64,000 nucleotides of DNA from JAIVJZ01 sp036386515 (GCA_036386515.1 DASVVO010000078.1:18577-82576); one strand, 5' to 3'; shown: positions 40,933 to 50,530, counted from the first letter of the stretch. Notes: generated by a model from the sequence alone, not told the origin. Translations and numbers: made by a program.

Positions 40933-42126
40933 ATGAAAGACATTTATCTGTTGGGGGCGGTGCGCACGCCCATCGGTCGCTTCGGCGGCGCGCTCGCCAA
41001 TGTCCCGGCGGCGGAGTTGGGCGCGACGGCGGCGAAGGAATCTCTACGGCGCGCCGGACTGGCGGCCGACCGGGTTCAGCAAGTCGTGTGGGGCGCGGCG
41101 CGGCAGGCGGGCACGGGGCCGAACCTCGCGCGCCAGATCGGTTATCGCGCGGGCGCGCCCGATACAGTGCCCGCGTTCACCGTCAATCAAGCGTGCGGGT
41201 CGGGCTTGAAGGCCATCATCCTCGCGGCGCAGGAGATCATGCTCGGACGCGCCCGCGCCGTGCTCGCGGGCGGCGTGGAGAACATGTCGCGCGTGCCCTA
41301 CTTCGCCGAGGGCGCGCGCTGGGGCGCGAAGATGGGCAACGTCGAACTCGTGGACGGCATGTACCGCGACGGCTTCCTCGACCCGCTCTCCGGCCTCATC
41401 ATGGGCGAGACGGCCGAAAACCTCGCGCGCCAATACGAGATCACGCGCGACGAACAGGATGCCTTCGCCCTGCGCTCGCAACAGCGCGCCGCCGTCGCCA
41501 TCGACTCCGGCCGCTTCGACGCCGAACTCACGCCCGTAGAGATCAAAGGCCGACGCGGCGAACCGCTCACGCTCGAACGCGACGAGCATCCGCGCGCCGA
41601 CACGACCATCGAGACCCTACGCAAACTCGCGCCCGTCTTCGACCGCCGGAGCGGCACGGTTACGGCGGGCAACTCGTCCGGCATCACGGACGGCGCGGCG
41701 GCCGTCGTCGTCATGGATGAAGAAACATTGAAGGAGACGACGCGCGATGGCGTCGAGCCGCTGGCGCGCATCCTTGATTACGAGATCGCCGGGGTCGCGC
41801 CGGAGGTCATGGGCATCGGCCCCGTGCCCGCCGTGCGCGCCCTGCTCGCGCGACAAAACCTGACGCTCGCCGACATAGACCTCGTCGAACTCAACGAAGC
41901 CTTCGCCGCGCAAGTCATCGCCTGCGACCGCGAACTCAACTTCGACCCGGCGCGCCTCAACGTCAACGGCGGAGCCATCGCCCTCGGCCACCCCATCGGC
42001 TGCACCGGCGTCCGCATCACCACCACGCTGCTGCACGAGATGCACAAGCGCGAAGCCCGCCTCGGCCTCGCCACCCTCTGCGTCAGCGGCGGCCTCGGCC
42101 TCGCCCTGCTGCTCGAACGGGTGTGA
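40933..42126 (+). CDS. thiolase (acetyl-CoA acetyltransferase)
   Basis: The product has 397 residues from the ATG at 40933; a 48-residue longer frame is unlike the family. The thiolase fold has all catalytic motifs: the acylated Cys in NQACGSGLKA, LVELNEAFAAQ, the His in GGAIALGHPIGCTG, and the second Cys in LCVSGGLGLAL. The enzyme condenses two acetyl-CoA to acetoacetyl-CoA or cleaves 3-ketoacyl-CoA; direction and chain length cannot be told. It is not next to other fatty-acid genes, so it is probably the single-gene type (AtoB/PhaA-like). Confidence 0.93.
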   Translation: MKDIYLLGAVRTPIGRFGGALANVPAAELGATAAKESLRRAGLAADRVQQVVWGAARQAGTGPNLARQIGYRAGAPDTVPAFTVNQACGSGLKAIILAAQEIMLGRARAVLAGGVENMSRVPYFAEGARWGAKMGNVELVDGMYRDGFLDPLSGLIMGETAENLARQYEITRDEQDAFALRSQQRAAVAIDSGRFDAELTPVEIKGRRGEPLTLERDEHPRADTTIETLRKLAPVFDRRSGTVTAGNSSGITDGAAAVVVMDEETLKETTRDGVEPLARILDYEIAGVAPEVMGIGPVPAVRALLARQNLTLADIDLVELNEAFAAQVIACDRELNFDPARLNVNGGAIALGHPIGCTGVRITTTLLHEMHKREARLGLATLCVSGGLGLALLLERV

Positions 42127-42267
42127 GGGTATGATTGAGCCTTATTAGATCGGCTGGTCAGCCGAGACATGCGTGTCACGCCGCATGAGTGGGACTTCAC
42201 CGCTCTCTACAGAGTCAGGTCGAATCGTGCGGCACGATATGCATTAGACATATTAGGTATGTGTGAT

Positions 42268-42975
42268 ATGAACAAAGAGAAAATCTTAATCATCGACGAC
42301 GAGAGAGAAACTCCAGATTACCTTGGCCTTCTACTTGAAGGTAATGGATTTCAAATTCTTAAGGCTTATGGTGGGGCAGACGGCCTCCGTGTTGCTACTG
42401 AGGAACATCCAGATTTAATCCTATTGGATATTATGATGCCTGACGTGGATGGTTTTGAAGTGTTGAAAAAGATTAAAGAAAGAAGTATCCCAACTAGAGT
42501 GATCATGGTGACAGGTTATCGAAATTCTATACCGGATGTTGTCCGCTTCATTAAAGCTGGAGCTTGCGATTATCTAATGAAACCAGTTAACCCAGAAGAA
42601 CTCCTAATTGCGACCAAACGTGCATTAGCCTTGGAATCAACTATAAATTTACATGTAAGTGACACCACCCCAATAGTTGAGCAGCTAATAGTCAGAGCAG
42701 AAAAATTGGAGCAAGAGAAAGCAAATCTTACACAGCAGGTCAAAGGAATCCCTAGCCAAGACAACAAAAATGTCCTGATTATGATGGGCATTAGATTGCT
42801 ATGTTTGGTGATCGCTATTGGTGTAACACTTCTTCTCCACTCGCTAGACTTGATCACGAGGAATTGGTCGTTTCTCCTATCTATGATTATTTTTATTCTG
42901 CTGCTCTTGCCGATTGAAAAGGTTAAAAAACTTTCTTTAAAAGCTCGAAAAACCGAGACTGAAATTGAAATGTAA
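42268..42975 (+). CDS. response-regulator receiver protein with two C-terminal membrane helices
   Basis: The product has 235 residues. The CheY-like receiver (1-120) has the acidic pocket IIDDE, phospho-acceptor Asp54 (LILLDIMMPD), Thr82 and Lys105 (YLMKPVNPEE). A coiled segment (about 135-165, VRAEKLEQEKANLTQQV) leads to two membrane helices (about 172-195 and 200-218) and a basic tail. A receiver tethered to the membrane with no output domain is rare. No histidine kinase is adjacent. GC content is much lower than around it and codon use differs, pointing to horizontal acquisition. The start at 42268 has only a weak AGG upstream. Confidence 0.88.
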   Translation: MNKEKILIIDDERETPDYLGLLLEGNGFQILKAYGGADGLRVATEEHPDLILLDIMMPDVDGFEVLKKIKERSIPTRVIMVTGYRNSIPDVVRFIKAGACDYLMKPVNPEELLIATKRALALESTINLHVSDTTPIVEQLIVRAEKLEQEKANLTQQVKGIPSQDNKNVLIMMGIRLLCLVIAIGVTLLLHSLDLITRNWSFLLSMIIFILLLLPIEKVKKLSLKARKTETEIEM

Positions 42976-43287
42976 GTTTAAACGTTCTATTGCACGATGG
43001 CTAACATCTGATGTTAAGCACTCAAGGGACGACTCAAAGGTGCAAAGGAATTCTTCTCTTCTTCGTGTCCTAATCTTGTCGCCTTTCGCAGTTAAACCGG
43101 CTATCCTATATACCCTACGCTAGTAGCTCCACAGCCTCTAAATCAAGACAACCAGCAAGCCGCTGCCCGCGTCTAGTGTGGTTAGCGTCTGCGCGGTGTT
43201 AAAATATTTCGTCGCGGTCGCGGCTTGTTCAGCGTCAGGTCTTGGCCGCAGATTCCCACGCTTAATTTTCAAAGGAGAATTTTTAAG
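42976..43287. other. 312-base gene-free stretch
   Basis: No gene, terminator or heptad array is supported. The left part continues the AT-rich composition of the receiver gene; the right part regains genome-typical GC and contains the AAAGGAG ribosome site of the next gene. Confidence 0.4.
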
Positions 43288-44262
43288 TTGAAGACGCCTC
43301 GTTCTAAATTCGTGGCCGCGTTCGCGGTCTTTGCGTTGTTGTTGTTTGCCGGGACGGTCGAGGAAGCGCGGGCGCAGCTTGGCGGTCTCAGCGGTCTCGG
43401 CGATAAACTGAAGAAGAAGACGCCGGGCATCGGTTCGTTGCTCGAAGGCAAGCCGCCGATCACGACGAGTTTGCCGGACGCGAAGTGGGGCGATGCCTCG
43501 AAGGACAATTTCACCCCGCGCGAGGCCAGGCGTTCGTTGATGACGCTCCAGCGCACGCCGAACGGCGGCTTCGTCATCCAGCCCGGCTACTACGACATGC
43601 AGACGCAGAGCTACTGCCTCAAGGCCGGGACGCACGCCCCCGGCGGCGGCGACGGCTATCTCTACGCGCCCCCCCTGGGGCCGGCCGAGGATGCCGTGAT
43701 GACCATCGTGCGCAACTCCGTCAATCGCCCCGAAATCCCGCAGCAGGAGATACAGCAGTTGCTCTGGGCGATCATCGCGCGCGCCAAGTTTGAAGACCTC
43801 AGCCCGAACTTGAAAGCGACGGCCTCGCGCCTCTTGACGCCGCGCCAACTCGGTTCGCTCAATCGCAGCGCGCTCGACGTTCTCTCCAACTCACAATTGC
43901 AGGGCGCGCTCGGCGGCGTGCCCGCCCCCGTGCGTCAAGTCCTGGAGGCGGAGGCGCAACTGCGCCGGATGTTGACGACGCCGGGCGCTTCGTTCGCAGA
44001 GATGGAGCGCGTGGCCGTGCTCTCGGGCGCGGCGCCGCGCGGCGAGGGCAGCCGCGACGTGCCGAGCGGCCGGTGGTCGCTGCACCCGGACGGCTACTAC
44101 GTGCGCTACCTGCCGAGCGGCTACAGTTCGACGCGCGTCGAACTCTGGGTTCCGCAGGGCAGCCCGGCGGTCGGCAAAGAGTACGACCCGGCCGCGCACG
44201 TCGCCGTCCCCGGCAACACCGCGCGACAAAGACTCATCCAGTCGGGACGCGCCAGTCGATAG
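43288..44262 (+). CDS. exported protein of unknown function
   Basis: This gene encodes 324 residues starting at a TTG (43288) that has AAAGGAG ten bases upstream; the longer frame to 43225 lacks a ribosome site and would bury the signal peptide. The signal peptide (KFVAAFAVFALLLFAG, cleavage after ARA) is followed by a Gly/Lys region and a globular domain with GGFVIQPGYYDMQTQSYCLKAG, one conserved-looking Cys, and WSLHPDGYYVRYLPSGYSST near the C terminus. No family is recognised. It is followed by a GC-rich hairpin (44304-44335). Function unknown. Confidence 0.7.
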   Translation: MKTPRSKFVAAFAVFALLLFAGTVEEARAQLGGLSGLGDKLKKKTPGIGSLLEGKPPITTSLPDAKWGDASKDNFTPREARRSLMTLQRTPNGGFVIQPGYYDMQTQSYCLKAGTHAPGGGDGYLYAPPLGPAEDAVMTIVRNSVNRPEIPQQEIQQLLWAIIARAKFEDLSPNLKATASRLLTPRQLGSLNRSALDVLSNSQLQGALGGVPAPVRQVLEAEAQLRRMLTTPGASFAEMERVAVLSGAAPRGEGSRDVPSGRWSLHPDGYYVRYLPSGYSSTRVELWVPQGSPAVGKEYDPAAHVAVPGNTARQRLIQSGRASR

Positions 44263-44303
44263 GGCACGCGCGCGGGCGGCCGGGAGCGAATGAGAGAGAC
44301 CTG

Positions 44304-44335
44304 GCGGGGGCAGCGATTGAGTTCTCTGCCCCCGC
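44304..44335 (+). terminator. GC-rich hairpin, probable terminator
   Basis: GCGGGGGCAG and CTGCCCCCGC form a perfect 10-bp stem around a 12-base loop, 41 bases after the preceding stop. No T-tract follows, so it may work with Rho or be an attenuating hairpin. Confidence 0.5.
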
Positions 44336-44446
44336 GCCTGTTCAGCCCGCGTTGCGGCGTTCTCACTTACACACATCGGGTTAAAGCTCTTTCTCGCCTG
44401 CGTCGGCGGCGCGCGGCGCGCGAACCGGAGACTTGAGGGTCGGCGA

Positions 44447-45055
44447 ATGTTGATCGAGGTCAGAGAGGATTCGGCGGCGGCTCTCGCGGAGTACGCGCGT
44501 ATTCCCATCGCCTTCGAGGTCTCGGAGATTTTTGAAGTGGCCGAGCACGCCGGAGGCGGCGGCGAATTCGTCCTGACGAAACGCAGGCTCGACGTTCCAT
44601 ACGTTAAGGACTACGACGCGCCGGAGACGGAGAGTCCGGCGCAGTGGGCGACGCGTTTCGACCTGTCCAACTGGGACTTTCTCGCCGCGTACAGCGGAGG
44701 CAAGCGCGTCGGCGGCGCGGTTCTCGCCTTCGACACCCCCGGCCTCCACATGTTGGAAGGACGCACAGACCTGTGTGTCCTGTGGGACATTCGCGTCGCG
44801 CCGGAAGCGCGCGGGCAAGGCGTCGGTTCCGCGCTCTTTCGCGCGGCGGAGGCGCGTGCCGCGGCGCGCGGCTGCCGTCAACTCAAGATCGAGACGCAGA
44901 ACGTCAACGTCCCAGCGTGCAGTTTTTATGCGCGACAGGGGTGCGCGCTCAAAGCGGTCAATCGTTTCGCTTACACGGAATTCCCGGACGAGATTCAACT
45001 GCTCTGGTACAAGCCGCTCTCGACGGCGACGGCCGCGCGACGCGCCGACGAATAG
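44447..45055 (+). CDS. GNAT acetyltransferase, streptothricin-acetyltransferase-like
   Basis: The product has 202 residues. The GNAT core is clear: LWDIRVAPEARGQGVGSALF (acetyl-CoA-binding R/Q-x-x-G-x-G/A loop), RQLKIETQNVNVPACSFYAR and an aromatic C-terminal strand. The N-terminal region (YVKDYDAPETESPAQWATRF, NWDFLAAYSGGKRVGG) resembles SatA-type streptothricin acetyltransferases. These N-acetylate the antibiotic's beta-lysine; many homologues have other substrates. GAGGG lies seven bases before the ATG. It stands alone between two exported proteins. Antibiotic resistance is possible but not shown. Confidence 0.85.
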   Translation: MLIEVREDSAAALAEYARIPIAFEVSEIFEVAEHAGGGGEFVLTKRRLDVPYVKDYDAPETESPAQWATRFDLSNWDFLAAYSGGKRVGGAVLAFDTPGLHMLEGRTDLCVLWDIRVAPEARGQGVGSALFRAAEARAAARGCRQLKIETQNVNVPACSFYARQGCALKAVNRFAYTEFPDEIQLLWYKPLSTATAARRADE

Positions 45056-45147
45056 CGGAAGGCGGAAGGCGTCGTTCGCCGCCCGCGCTCTCTCGTCGCC
45101 CCGGCGACGTTTAATGTTTATTATTTGCGGTCGTGGGGGAATAAAGT

Positions 45148-45735
45148 ATGAATTTGAAATATCGCTCTCTGCTGTTGAGCCTGGCGCTGCTGTTCGCGTG
45201 CGCCACACCGGGCGCGGCGCAGCAGGACGCAGGAACAAAGTCGAAGTTTAAGCATAACGCGAAAATTCAAGCCACTTACGACCGCGCGCAAGACCGCACG
45301 GTGGTCGCCTTCCAGCCCTACGTCGTAAACGCTAACTTCCACGACCCGAGCGAATCCGTCGCCATCACCGCCGGGTTCATCCATCCCGGCCAGACGCTCG
45401 CCTCGCGACCGCAGTTCATCGAGTTCGGCGTCTTGTCTCAATCGAGAAACGGGTGGGAATTCGAGAAGGAGAAAGAGCGCGAGTTGACGCTGGTGCTCGA
45501 CGGCGAAGCGGTCAACCTGGGCGGCATGAAACTCATCACGGCCAGAAGATTCCAACTCGGCGGGAGCAAGCTCTATTACCGCGAAGACCTCGCCTTCACC
45601 ATGCCCTCCGAAGGCTTCAACAGGATGGCGAACGCGAAGAAAGTCGTCGTCAAAGTGGGACGCAGGGAGTTGAAACTGAAGCAGGAGCACCTCGAAGCCA
45701 TGCGCGACCTGCTCGGCCGGGCGGGCGCGGCTTGA
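45148..45735 (+). CDS. exported protein of unknown function
   Basis: The product has 195 residues. The signal peptide (KYRSLLLSLALLFACATPGAAQQ) is followed by a strand-rich domain with YDRAQDRTVVAFQPYVV, a region of charged residues (WEFEKEKERELTLVLDGE), a strand pair, and a helical C terminus (KLKQEHLEAMRDLLGRAG). GGGGGA lies about eight bases before the ATG. No family recognised. It lies 92 bases after the acetyltransferase and may be transcribed with it. Confidence 0.65.
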   Translation: MNLKYRSLLLSLALLFACATPGAAQQDAGTKSKFKHNAKIQATYDRAQDRTVVAFQPYVVNANFHDPSESVAITAGFIHPGQTLASRPQFIEFGVLSQSRNGWEFEKEKERELTLVLDGEAVNLGGMKLITARRFQLGGSKLYYREDLAFTMPSEGFNRMANAKKVVVKVGRRELKLKQEHLEAMRDLLGRAGAA

Positions 45736-45980
45736 GCCGCGCGACGGGATTGAATTGCGGCCTAGAAGCGTTAAAGTTACACCCGGCATGTAGCGTTTTT
45801 CCGCGCGGGAGCGTCTTAAACGGGCGGGCGCAGGCTGCGACGGTCACGCCGCCCGAAGGAGGCCAACGGCGAGGGCGCGCGGGGCATCGGAGTTGGGTCA
45901 CACTCTCTCCGCAATTTAAATTTTCACGTGCGACGCCCGCGAAGCGTCGCCTGTTTTCAATCGGGACGGAAAGGCATGTT

Positions 45981-47024
45981 GTGTTTATGAGGAAATATTT
46001 TTACGTTTTGACTTTGGCGGTCGTCGTCGCCGCGTTTTCGTCTGTGGGGATGTTGACGGCGAACGCGCAGGGCAGGGGCGTCGCCCCCCCGATTCCCTTG
46101 GAGCACGCGCTGGCGAAGGCCGCCGTCGCATCGCTTCCGGCGTCCGATGCGGCGATGCTCGTTGATGTGCGGCGCATGCTCAACGACGCGCTGCCGCGCG
46201 CTTACAGCAACAATCCGGCGGAACTCGCGCGCGTCAATTCGGAGATCGATAAGTTCAAGACGACAACCGGATTCGACGCGCGCTCGTTCGAGCGGGTCGC
46301 CGTCGGCGTCCGTTTCGTGCAGACGCCCACGGGCAAGACGCTGGTCGAGACGGTCGCCGTCGCGCACGGCAAATACAACCTGGCGACGCTGGTCGCCGCC
46401 ACGCGCGCCGGGGCGAAAAACCGGATGCGCGAGGAAAAGTATGCGGGGCAGACGATCCACATCATCAGCGTGGATGCGCCCGTGAAGCTGCTCGGTCTCG
46501 TTAATATGAACCTGACTGACGTGGCCTTCGCCCCGCTCGACGGGGGCACGGTGGCCTTCGGCAAACTCGAACGCGTGCGCGCCGCCATCGATGCACACGC
46601 CGGACGCGGGCGCATCTCCTCCGACATCACCGCGCTGGCGACGCGCGACGGCAATGCGCTCGTCGGGGCGGGCGGCAACATTCCCGCGTGGCTCACGCAG
46701 AATCTCGACATCGGCGGCGGCAATCTCTCCCAAAGCATCGCCAGCGTGCGCCAGTTCTACAGCACGCTCGGCACGACGACGAACGGTTTCAACCTGCTGA
46801 CCGCCCTGCGCACGGATAACGCGGGCGCGGCGCGGACTCTGAGTTTGACGCTCACGAGTTTGAAGTCGCTCGCGCCTTTAGCCATCGGGCAGATGCCCGC
46901 GCCGCGCGCGCGTCCTTTGCAGAACCTCGTCGAGAACACGAAAGTCGCCGCCGAGGGCAACGATGTGCTCATCACGCTCCAACTCGCGCAACTCGACGTG
47001 GCCGCGTTGCTTGACGCGTTCTGA
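45981..47024 (+). CDS. exported protein of unknown function
   Basis: This gene encodes about 347 residues; a GTG at 45981 has AAAGG six bases upstream, while the ATG two codons later (45987) gives the signal peptide MRKYFYVLTLAVVVAAFSSV. The mature protein is mixed alpha/beta with no cysteines and no recognised motif; segments such as DARSFERVAVGVRF, KYAGQTIHIISVDAP and GGTVAFGKLERVRAAIDAH suggest a repeated two-domain fold. It ends before a very strong terminator (47089-47138). Function unknown. Confidence 0.7.
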   Translation: MFMRKYFYVLTLAVVVAAFSSVGMLTANAQGRGVAPPIPLEHALAKAAVASLPASDAAMLVDVRRMLNDALPRAYSNNPAELARVNSEIDKFKTTTGFDARSFERVAVGVRFVQTPTGKTLVETVAVAHGKYNLATLVAATRAGAKNRMREEKYAGQTIHIISVDAPVKLLGLVNMNLTDVAFAPLDGGTVAFGKLERVRAAIDAHAGRGRISSDITALATRDGNALVGAGGNIPAWLTQNLDIGGGNLSQSIASVRQFYSTLGTTTNGFNLLTALRTDNAGAARTLSLTLTSLKSLAPLAIGQMPAPRARPLQNLVENTKVAAEGNDVLITLQLAQLDVAALLDAF

Positions 47025-47088
47025 GCGCGCAAACCGGGCGGCGCGTCCGCCCGCCACGAGCGCGTGGATTTACGCCGCGCGAGCGCGC

Positions 47089-47138
47089 AAAATTAAAAGG
47101 GGATGTCAGGCCGCCGCCTGACATCCCCTTTTAATTTT
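47089..47138 (+). terminator. strong bidirectional terminator
   Basis: AAAATTAAAAGGGGATGTC... pairs with its complement ending GACATCCCCTTTTAATTTT around a GGCCGCCGCC-type loop; A- and T-tracts flank both sides. It lies between convergent genes (the exported protein and the foldase) and can stop transcription from both. Confidence 0.92.
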
Positions 47139-47185
47139 GTTGGACGCGCGACTTCCCGGAAGTCGCGTCCTCACTGGCCGGTCGC

Positions 47186-49207
47186 CTACTGTCCGGGGAT
47201 CGCGCCCGTGAACGGCGGGGGCGCGGCGGCCTCATCCTGATCGGCGTTGCGCGCGAGCACGTCCTCGTAGATTTTGACTTTGCCTTCGCGGTCGAGCCGC
47301 GCGCGCGCCGCGCTCACGTAGTCCTCGAACACGTCGCTGCGGCGCGTGGTCAGGAGGCTCTGCGTGAGTTGGTCGCGCTGCTTGGCAAACTCCGCGAGAT
47401 CGGCGTCGGTGCGTTTCGTCGAGGCGACGACGACCCACGTCTCGCCGAGTTTGACGGGCGTTTTGGAAACTTCGCCTTCCTTCAAGTTATAGATCACGTC
47501 GTCGGCCGCCGCGCTCGTGCCCACTTCTTCGAGCGGCGAGCCGAGTTTGTAACTGTCGGCCGTTTTGGCTTCGAGTCCCAATTTTTCGGCGGCGGCTTTG
47601 AGCGCGTCCGCGCTCGCGTGGTTGCCCGCAAGTTCGCGCGCCGTCTGTTCGAGTTGCGACTGCGCGCGCGCCTGCCTGGCGCGGCGCACGACCTCATCGC
47701 GCACTTCCGCGAAATCGGGGATGCGCGGCTCGCGCCGCTCGACCAGCATCGGCACGGCGAACCCGTTCTTGATGCTCACGCGGTCGCCGATGTCGTTGGC
47801 GTTCTCCAGCGGGCGGATCGCCTCTTCGAACTGCGGCGAACTGCCGATGTCCGGCACGTCGTCGCCGGGCTTGATGAACGGCGTCTCCTTCACCATGTCG
47901 GCCGCGCTCATGTTCGCCTCCGCGGCCAACTCCTGAGCGACCTTCTGAAAATCGCGCGTCTCTTTCAGACGCCCGGCGGCGCGGGCGGCGAGGTCGGCGG
48001 CCGCCTTGTAGGCGCGCTGGTTGCGCTGCGAAACGAGCAGTTCGCGCTTGGCCTCTTCAAAACTCTTCGGCACGGAAGCCCCGCGACGGAAGACGTAATA
48101 CGCGCCTTTGCTGAAAACGGGGTCAGAGATTTGCCCCTCCTGCATGTCGAGCGTGGCTTGCAGGATGTCGTTTTTGCGGTTCGGGTCGCGGCGCACGGGC
48201 GCGGGCAGCCAGCCGCCGTTCGTCGCCGTCGCGGGGTCTTCCGAGTTGCCCCTGGCCGCCTCGGCAAACTTCTCTTCGGGCACGTTGGCGATGGTCGAGT
48301 CAGCCCCGCCGCGCACGTCCTGCGCGAGTTTCGTGGCCTTCGCCAGCACCTGCTGGTCTAAGTCCTGGCGCGCCACCTTCAAGACGATCTGCTGCACGCG
48401 CACGCCCGCCTGTTTGTTCTCCGGCGCGAGCGCATCGTAGGCGGCGCGCAAATCCGCGTCGGGGATCGTCAGTTTCTCGCCCGCCTTCTCCTGATTGATG
48501 AAGAGGTAGCGAATCTTCTTCTGCGGTTCGAGGTAGCGGAAGTTGGTCTTGTTCTCCTCGTAATACTTTTGCAGTTCCTCCTCGGAAGGCTGGATGGAGG
48601 CGGCGAGTTTGTCCGCGACGATGGGCACGTAAGTTAAGTTGAACGAACTGTTCTTGCGTTTGAAATCCTCGCGCACCTCTTCCTCGGAGACGCTCACGCC
48701 GGCCGTCACGAAAGCGCGCAGCTTATTCTGCGCGAGTTCCTCGCGCAGCACCTGCTCGAACCGCTCGACGCTGCCGTAGGCGCGCCCGACCTGCTCCTTG
48801 TACTTAGCCACGCCGATGAACTTGCCGCTCGCATCGACGAACTGCGAGACGACGGCCTTGTTCACTTCCGCGTCCGACGCGCCGAGCGAGAGCCGCGCGG
48901 CCTCTTGCGCGATGATCTTGCTGCGCACCAGGCCGTCGAGCATGGACTTGTCGGTGAGACCGAGTTGCGAGAGGCTGAACTGGCCGCCGAAACGCTGCTG
49001 GGTCGCCTGTTTCTGCCGGTACAGGTCGGCCACCGTGATCTCGTCGCGGTTGACCTCGGCGAGCACTTCCGTGTTCGTCGCCGGGTTGGCGTTCACCTGA
49101 TTGCGCCCCGGCGCGTAGAACAGGACGAGACTCGCCCCCATCAACAGGGCAAAGAAAATGATTATATATTTGTGTGCGCCTTTGGCGCGGTTAAACTGTT
49201 TCAGCAT
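47186..49207 (-). CDS. membrane-anchored peptidyl-prolyl isomerase (PpiD/SurA-like)
   Basis: This gene encodes 673 residues from the ATG at 49207 with AAGGA six bases upstream; the longer frame is non-homologous. A single N-terminal anchor (YIIIFFALLMGASLVLFYA) is followed by a SurA_N-like chaperone region (VNRDEITVADLYRQKQAT, KSMLDGLVRSKIIAQEAARL). A parvulin-type region follows (QQIVLKVARQ, GWLPAPVRRDP, MQEGQISDPVFSKGAYYVFR), then a second rotamase-like repeat near YNLKEGEVSKTPVKLGETWV. PpiD-type foldases help outer-membrane and secreted proteins fold at the inner-membrane surface. It is divergent from terC across a heptad array. Confidence 0.9.
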   Translation of the reverse strand: MLKQFNRAKGAHKYIIIFFALLMGASLVLFYAPGRNQVNANPATNTEVLAEVNRDEITVADLYRQKQATQQRFGGQFSLSQLGLTDKSMLDGLVRSKIIAQEAARLSLGASDAEVNKAVVSQFVDASGKFIGVAKYKEQVGRAYGSVERFEQVLREELAQNKLRAFVTAGVSVSEEEVREDFKRKNSSFNLTYVPIVADKLAASIQPSEEELQKYYEENKTNFRYLEPQKKIRYLFINQEKAGEKLTIPDADLRAAYDALAPENKQAGVRVQQIVLKVARQDLDQQVLAKATKLAQDVRGGADSTIANVPEEKFAEAARGNSEDPATATNGGWLPAPVRRDPNRKNDILQATLDMQEGQISDPVFSKGAYYVFRRGASVPKSFEEAKRELLVSQRNQRAYKAAADLAARAAGRLKETRDFQKVAQELAAEANMSAADMVKETPFIKPGDDVPDIGSSPQFEEAIRPLENANDIGDRVSIKNGFAVPMLVERREPRIPDFAEVRDEVVRRARQARAQSQLEQTARELAGNHASADALKAAAEKLGLEAKTADSYKLGSPLEEVGTSAAADDVIYNLKEGEVSKTPVKLGETWVVVASTKRTDADLAEFAKQRDQLTQSLLTTRRSDVFEDYVSAARARLDREGKVKIYEDVLARNADQDEAAAPPPFTGAIPGQ

Positions 49208-49390
49208 CTTCGATCCTTCCCGAATCCGACGGCGATTTTTAATATTTGAATAGGAGCGCGCGGGGCTGTCAGAGGCGTCGCCCTGAAAGTTCAAGCGGAC
49301 TTTACGGACGACGCAACCCTCTGGCCGCCGCCCGCCTGATCCCATGAATCGCCGATTGTAACGGACACTCCTACGCGGTCGCAACCTGCA

Positions 49391-49473
49391 AGGCAGAGGT
49401 CTGAAGGTCGGAGGTTAGAGGCCGGTTAAGACAAATCTTTTCCGGCCTCCGACCTCCGACCTCTGACCTCTTG
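49391..49473. repeat. heptad inverted-repeat array (CCTCCGA/CCTCTGA type)
   Basis: The left arm has imperfect 7-base units of the TCAGAGG/TCGGAGG type (49391-49425). The right arm reads CCTCCGA, CCTCCGA, CCTCTGA, CCTCTTG (49446-49473). It lies between the divergent foldase and terC genes, showing that the arrays are not confined to gene ends. Confidence 0.8.
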
Positions 49474-49495
49474 CGCTGCGCCGCGCGGGTGCTAT

Positions 49496-50530
49496 ATGTT
49501 TACGCACATGGAATATTCAATCTGGGCGTGGGTGGGTTTTGCCGTCTTCATCCTCTTTATGCTGGCTTTGGATTTGGGCGTGCTCAACCGCAAAGCTCAT
49601 GTTCCCTCCTATCGCGAGGCGGCGACCTGGAGCGTCGTCTGGGTCACGCTGGCGTTGATTTTCGCCGGCGGCGTGTTCTGGAAACTGGGATCGCTCACGG
49701 GCAAGGAATTTCTCGCGGGTTATTTGATCGAGTTGTCGCTGTCGGTAGATAATCTCTTCGTCTTCCTGCTCATCTTCTCCTACTTCAAAGTCCCGGCCAA
49801 GTATCAGCACCGCGTGCTGTTTTGGGGCGTGCTCGGCGCGCTCATCATGCGCATCATGATGATCGGGATCGGCGCGGCCTTGATCGAACGCTTCCACTGG
49901 ATCATCTACATCTTCGGCGCGTTTCTCATCTACACCGGCATCAAGATGATGCGCCAGGAAGAGACGGAGGTGAAGCCGGAAGACAACCCCATCGTCCGGT
50001 TCGTGACGCGGTTCATCCCCATCTCGCGCAAGTATGAAGGCGAAAACTTCTTCACCGAGATCGACGGGAAGCGCACGGGGACGCTCCTCTTGCTCGTGCT
50101 CGTCATCGTGGAAGTGACCGATCTCGTTTTCGCCGTGGATTCCATTCCCGCCATCTTCGGCATCACGACCGACACGTTCATCGTCTACACCTCGAACGTC
50201 TTCGCCATCCTCGGTTTGCGCTCGCTCTACTTCCTGCTGGCGGGCGTGGTGGAAAAATTTCACTACCTGAAGATCGGCCTCGCCATCGTGCTCACCTTCG
50301 TCGGCGTGAAGATGCTCGGCGAGGGCTTCGTGCATCAGTGGCTCGATAAAGAGTCGATCATCGGCATCTCGCTCGGCGTCGTCGCGCTGGTGCTCATCGG
50401 CTCGGTGGTCGCCTCGCTCATCTGGCCGCAGCAGGCCGAGACGCACGTCGAAGTCCAACTCCCGCCCGACTTCAACTCGCCCTTCGACGACGATCAGGGT
50501 CGTCTCGGAGCCGACGAACCGCAAGGTTGA
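49496..50530 (+). CDS. TerC-family integral membrane protein
   Basis: The product has 344 residues and about nine membrane helices. The TerC signatures are ELSLSVDNLFVFLLIFSYF and IVEVTDLVFAVDSIPAIFGIT, each with the conserved intramembrane acidic residues. The family includes tellurite-resistance TerC and Alx/manganese exporters, and recent work links some members to metalation of exported enzymes. The C-terminal tail is acidic and cytoplasmic. An ATG at 49508 is an alternative start. No ribosome site is evident; the heptad array ends 22 bases upstream. Confidence 0.94.
   Translation: MFTHMEYSIWAWVGFAVFILFMLALDLGVLNRKAHVPSYREAATWSVVWVTLALIFAGGVFWKLGSLTGKEFLAGYLIELSLSVDNLFVFLLIFSYFKVPAKYQHRVLFWGVLGALIMRIMMIGIGAALIERFHWIIYIFGAFLIYTGIKMMRQEETEVKPEDNPIVRFVTRFIPISRKYEGENFFTEIDGKRTGTLLLLVLVIVEVTDLVFAVDSIPAIFGITTDTFIVYTSNVFAILGLRSLYFLLAGVVEKFHYLKIGLAIVLTFVGVKMLGEGFVHQWLDKESIIGISLGVVALVLIGSVVASLIWPQQAETHVEVQLPPDFNSPFDDDQGRLGADEPQG

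Noticed and set aside
44447..45055. Confirmed streptothricin resistance gene
   Set aside because: The fold and regional similarity fit, but many homologues act on other substrates and no resistance context is seen, so only a SatA-like acetyltransferase is called.
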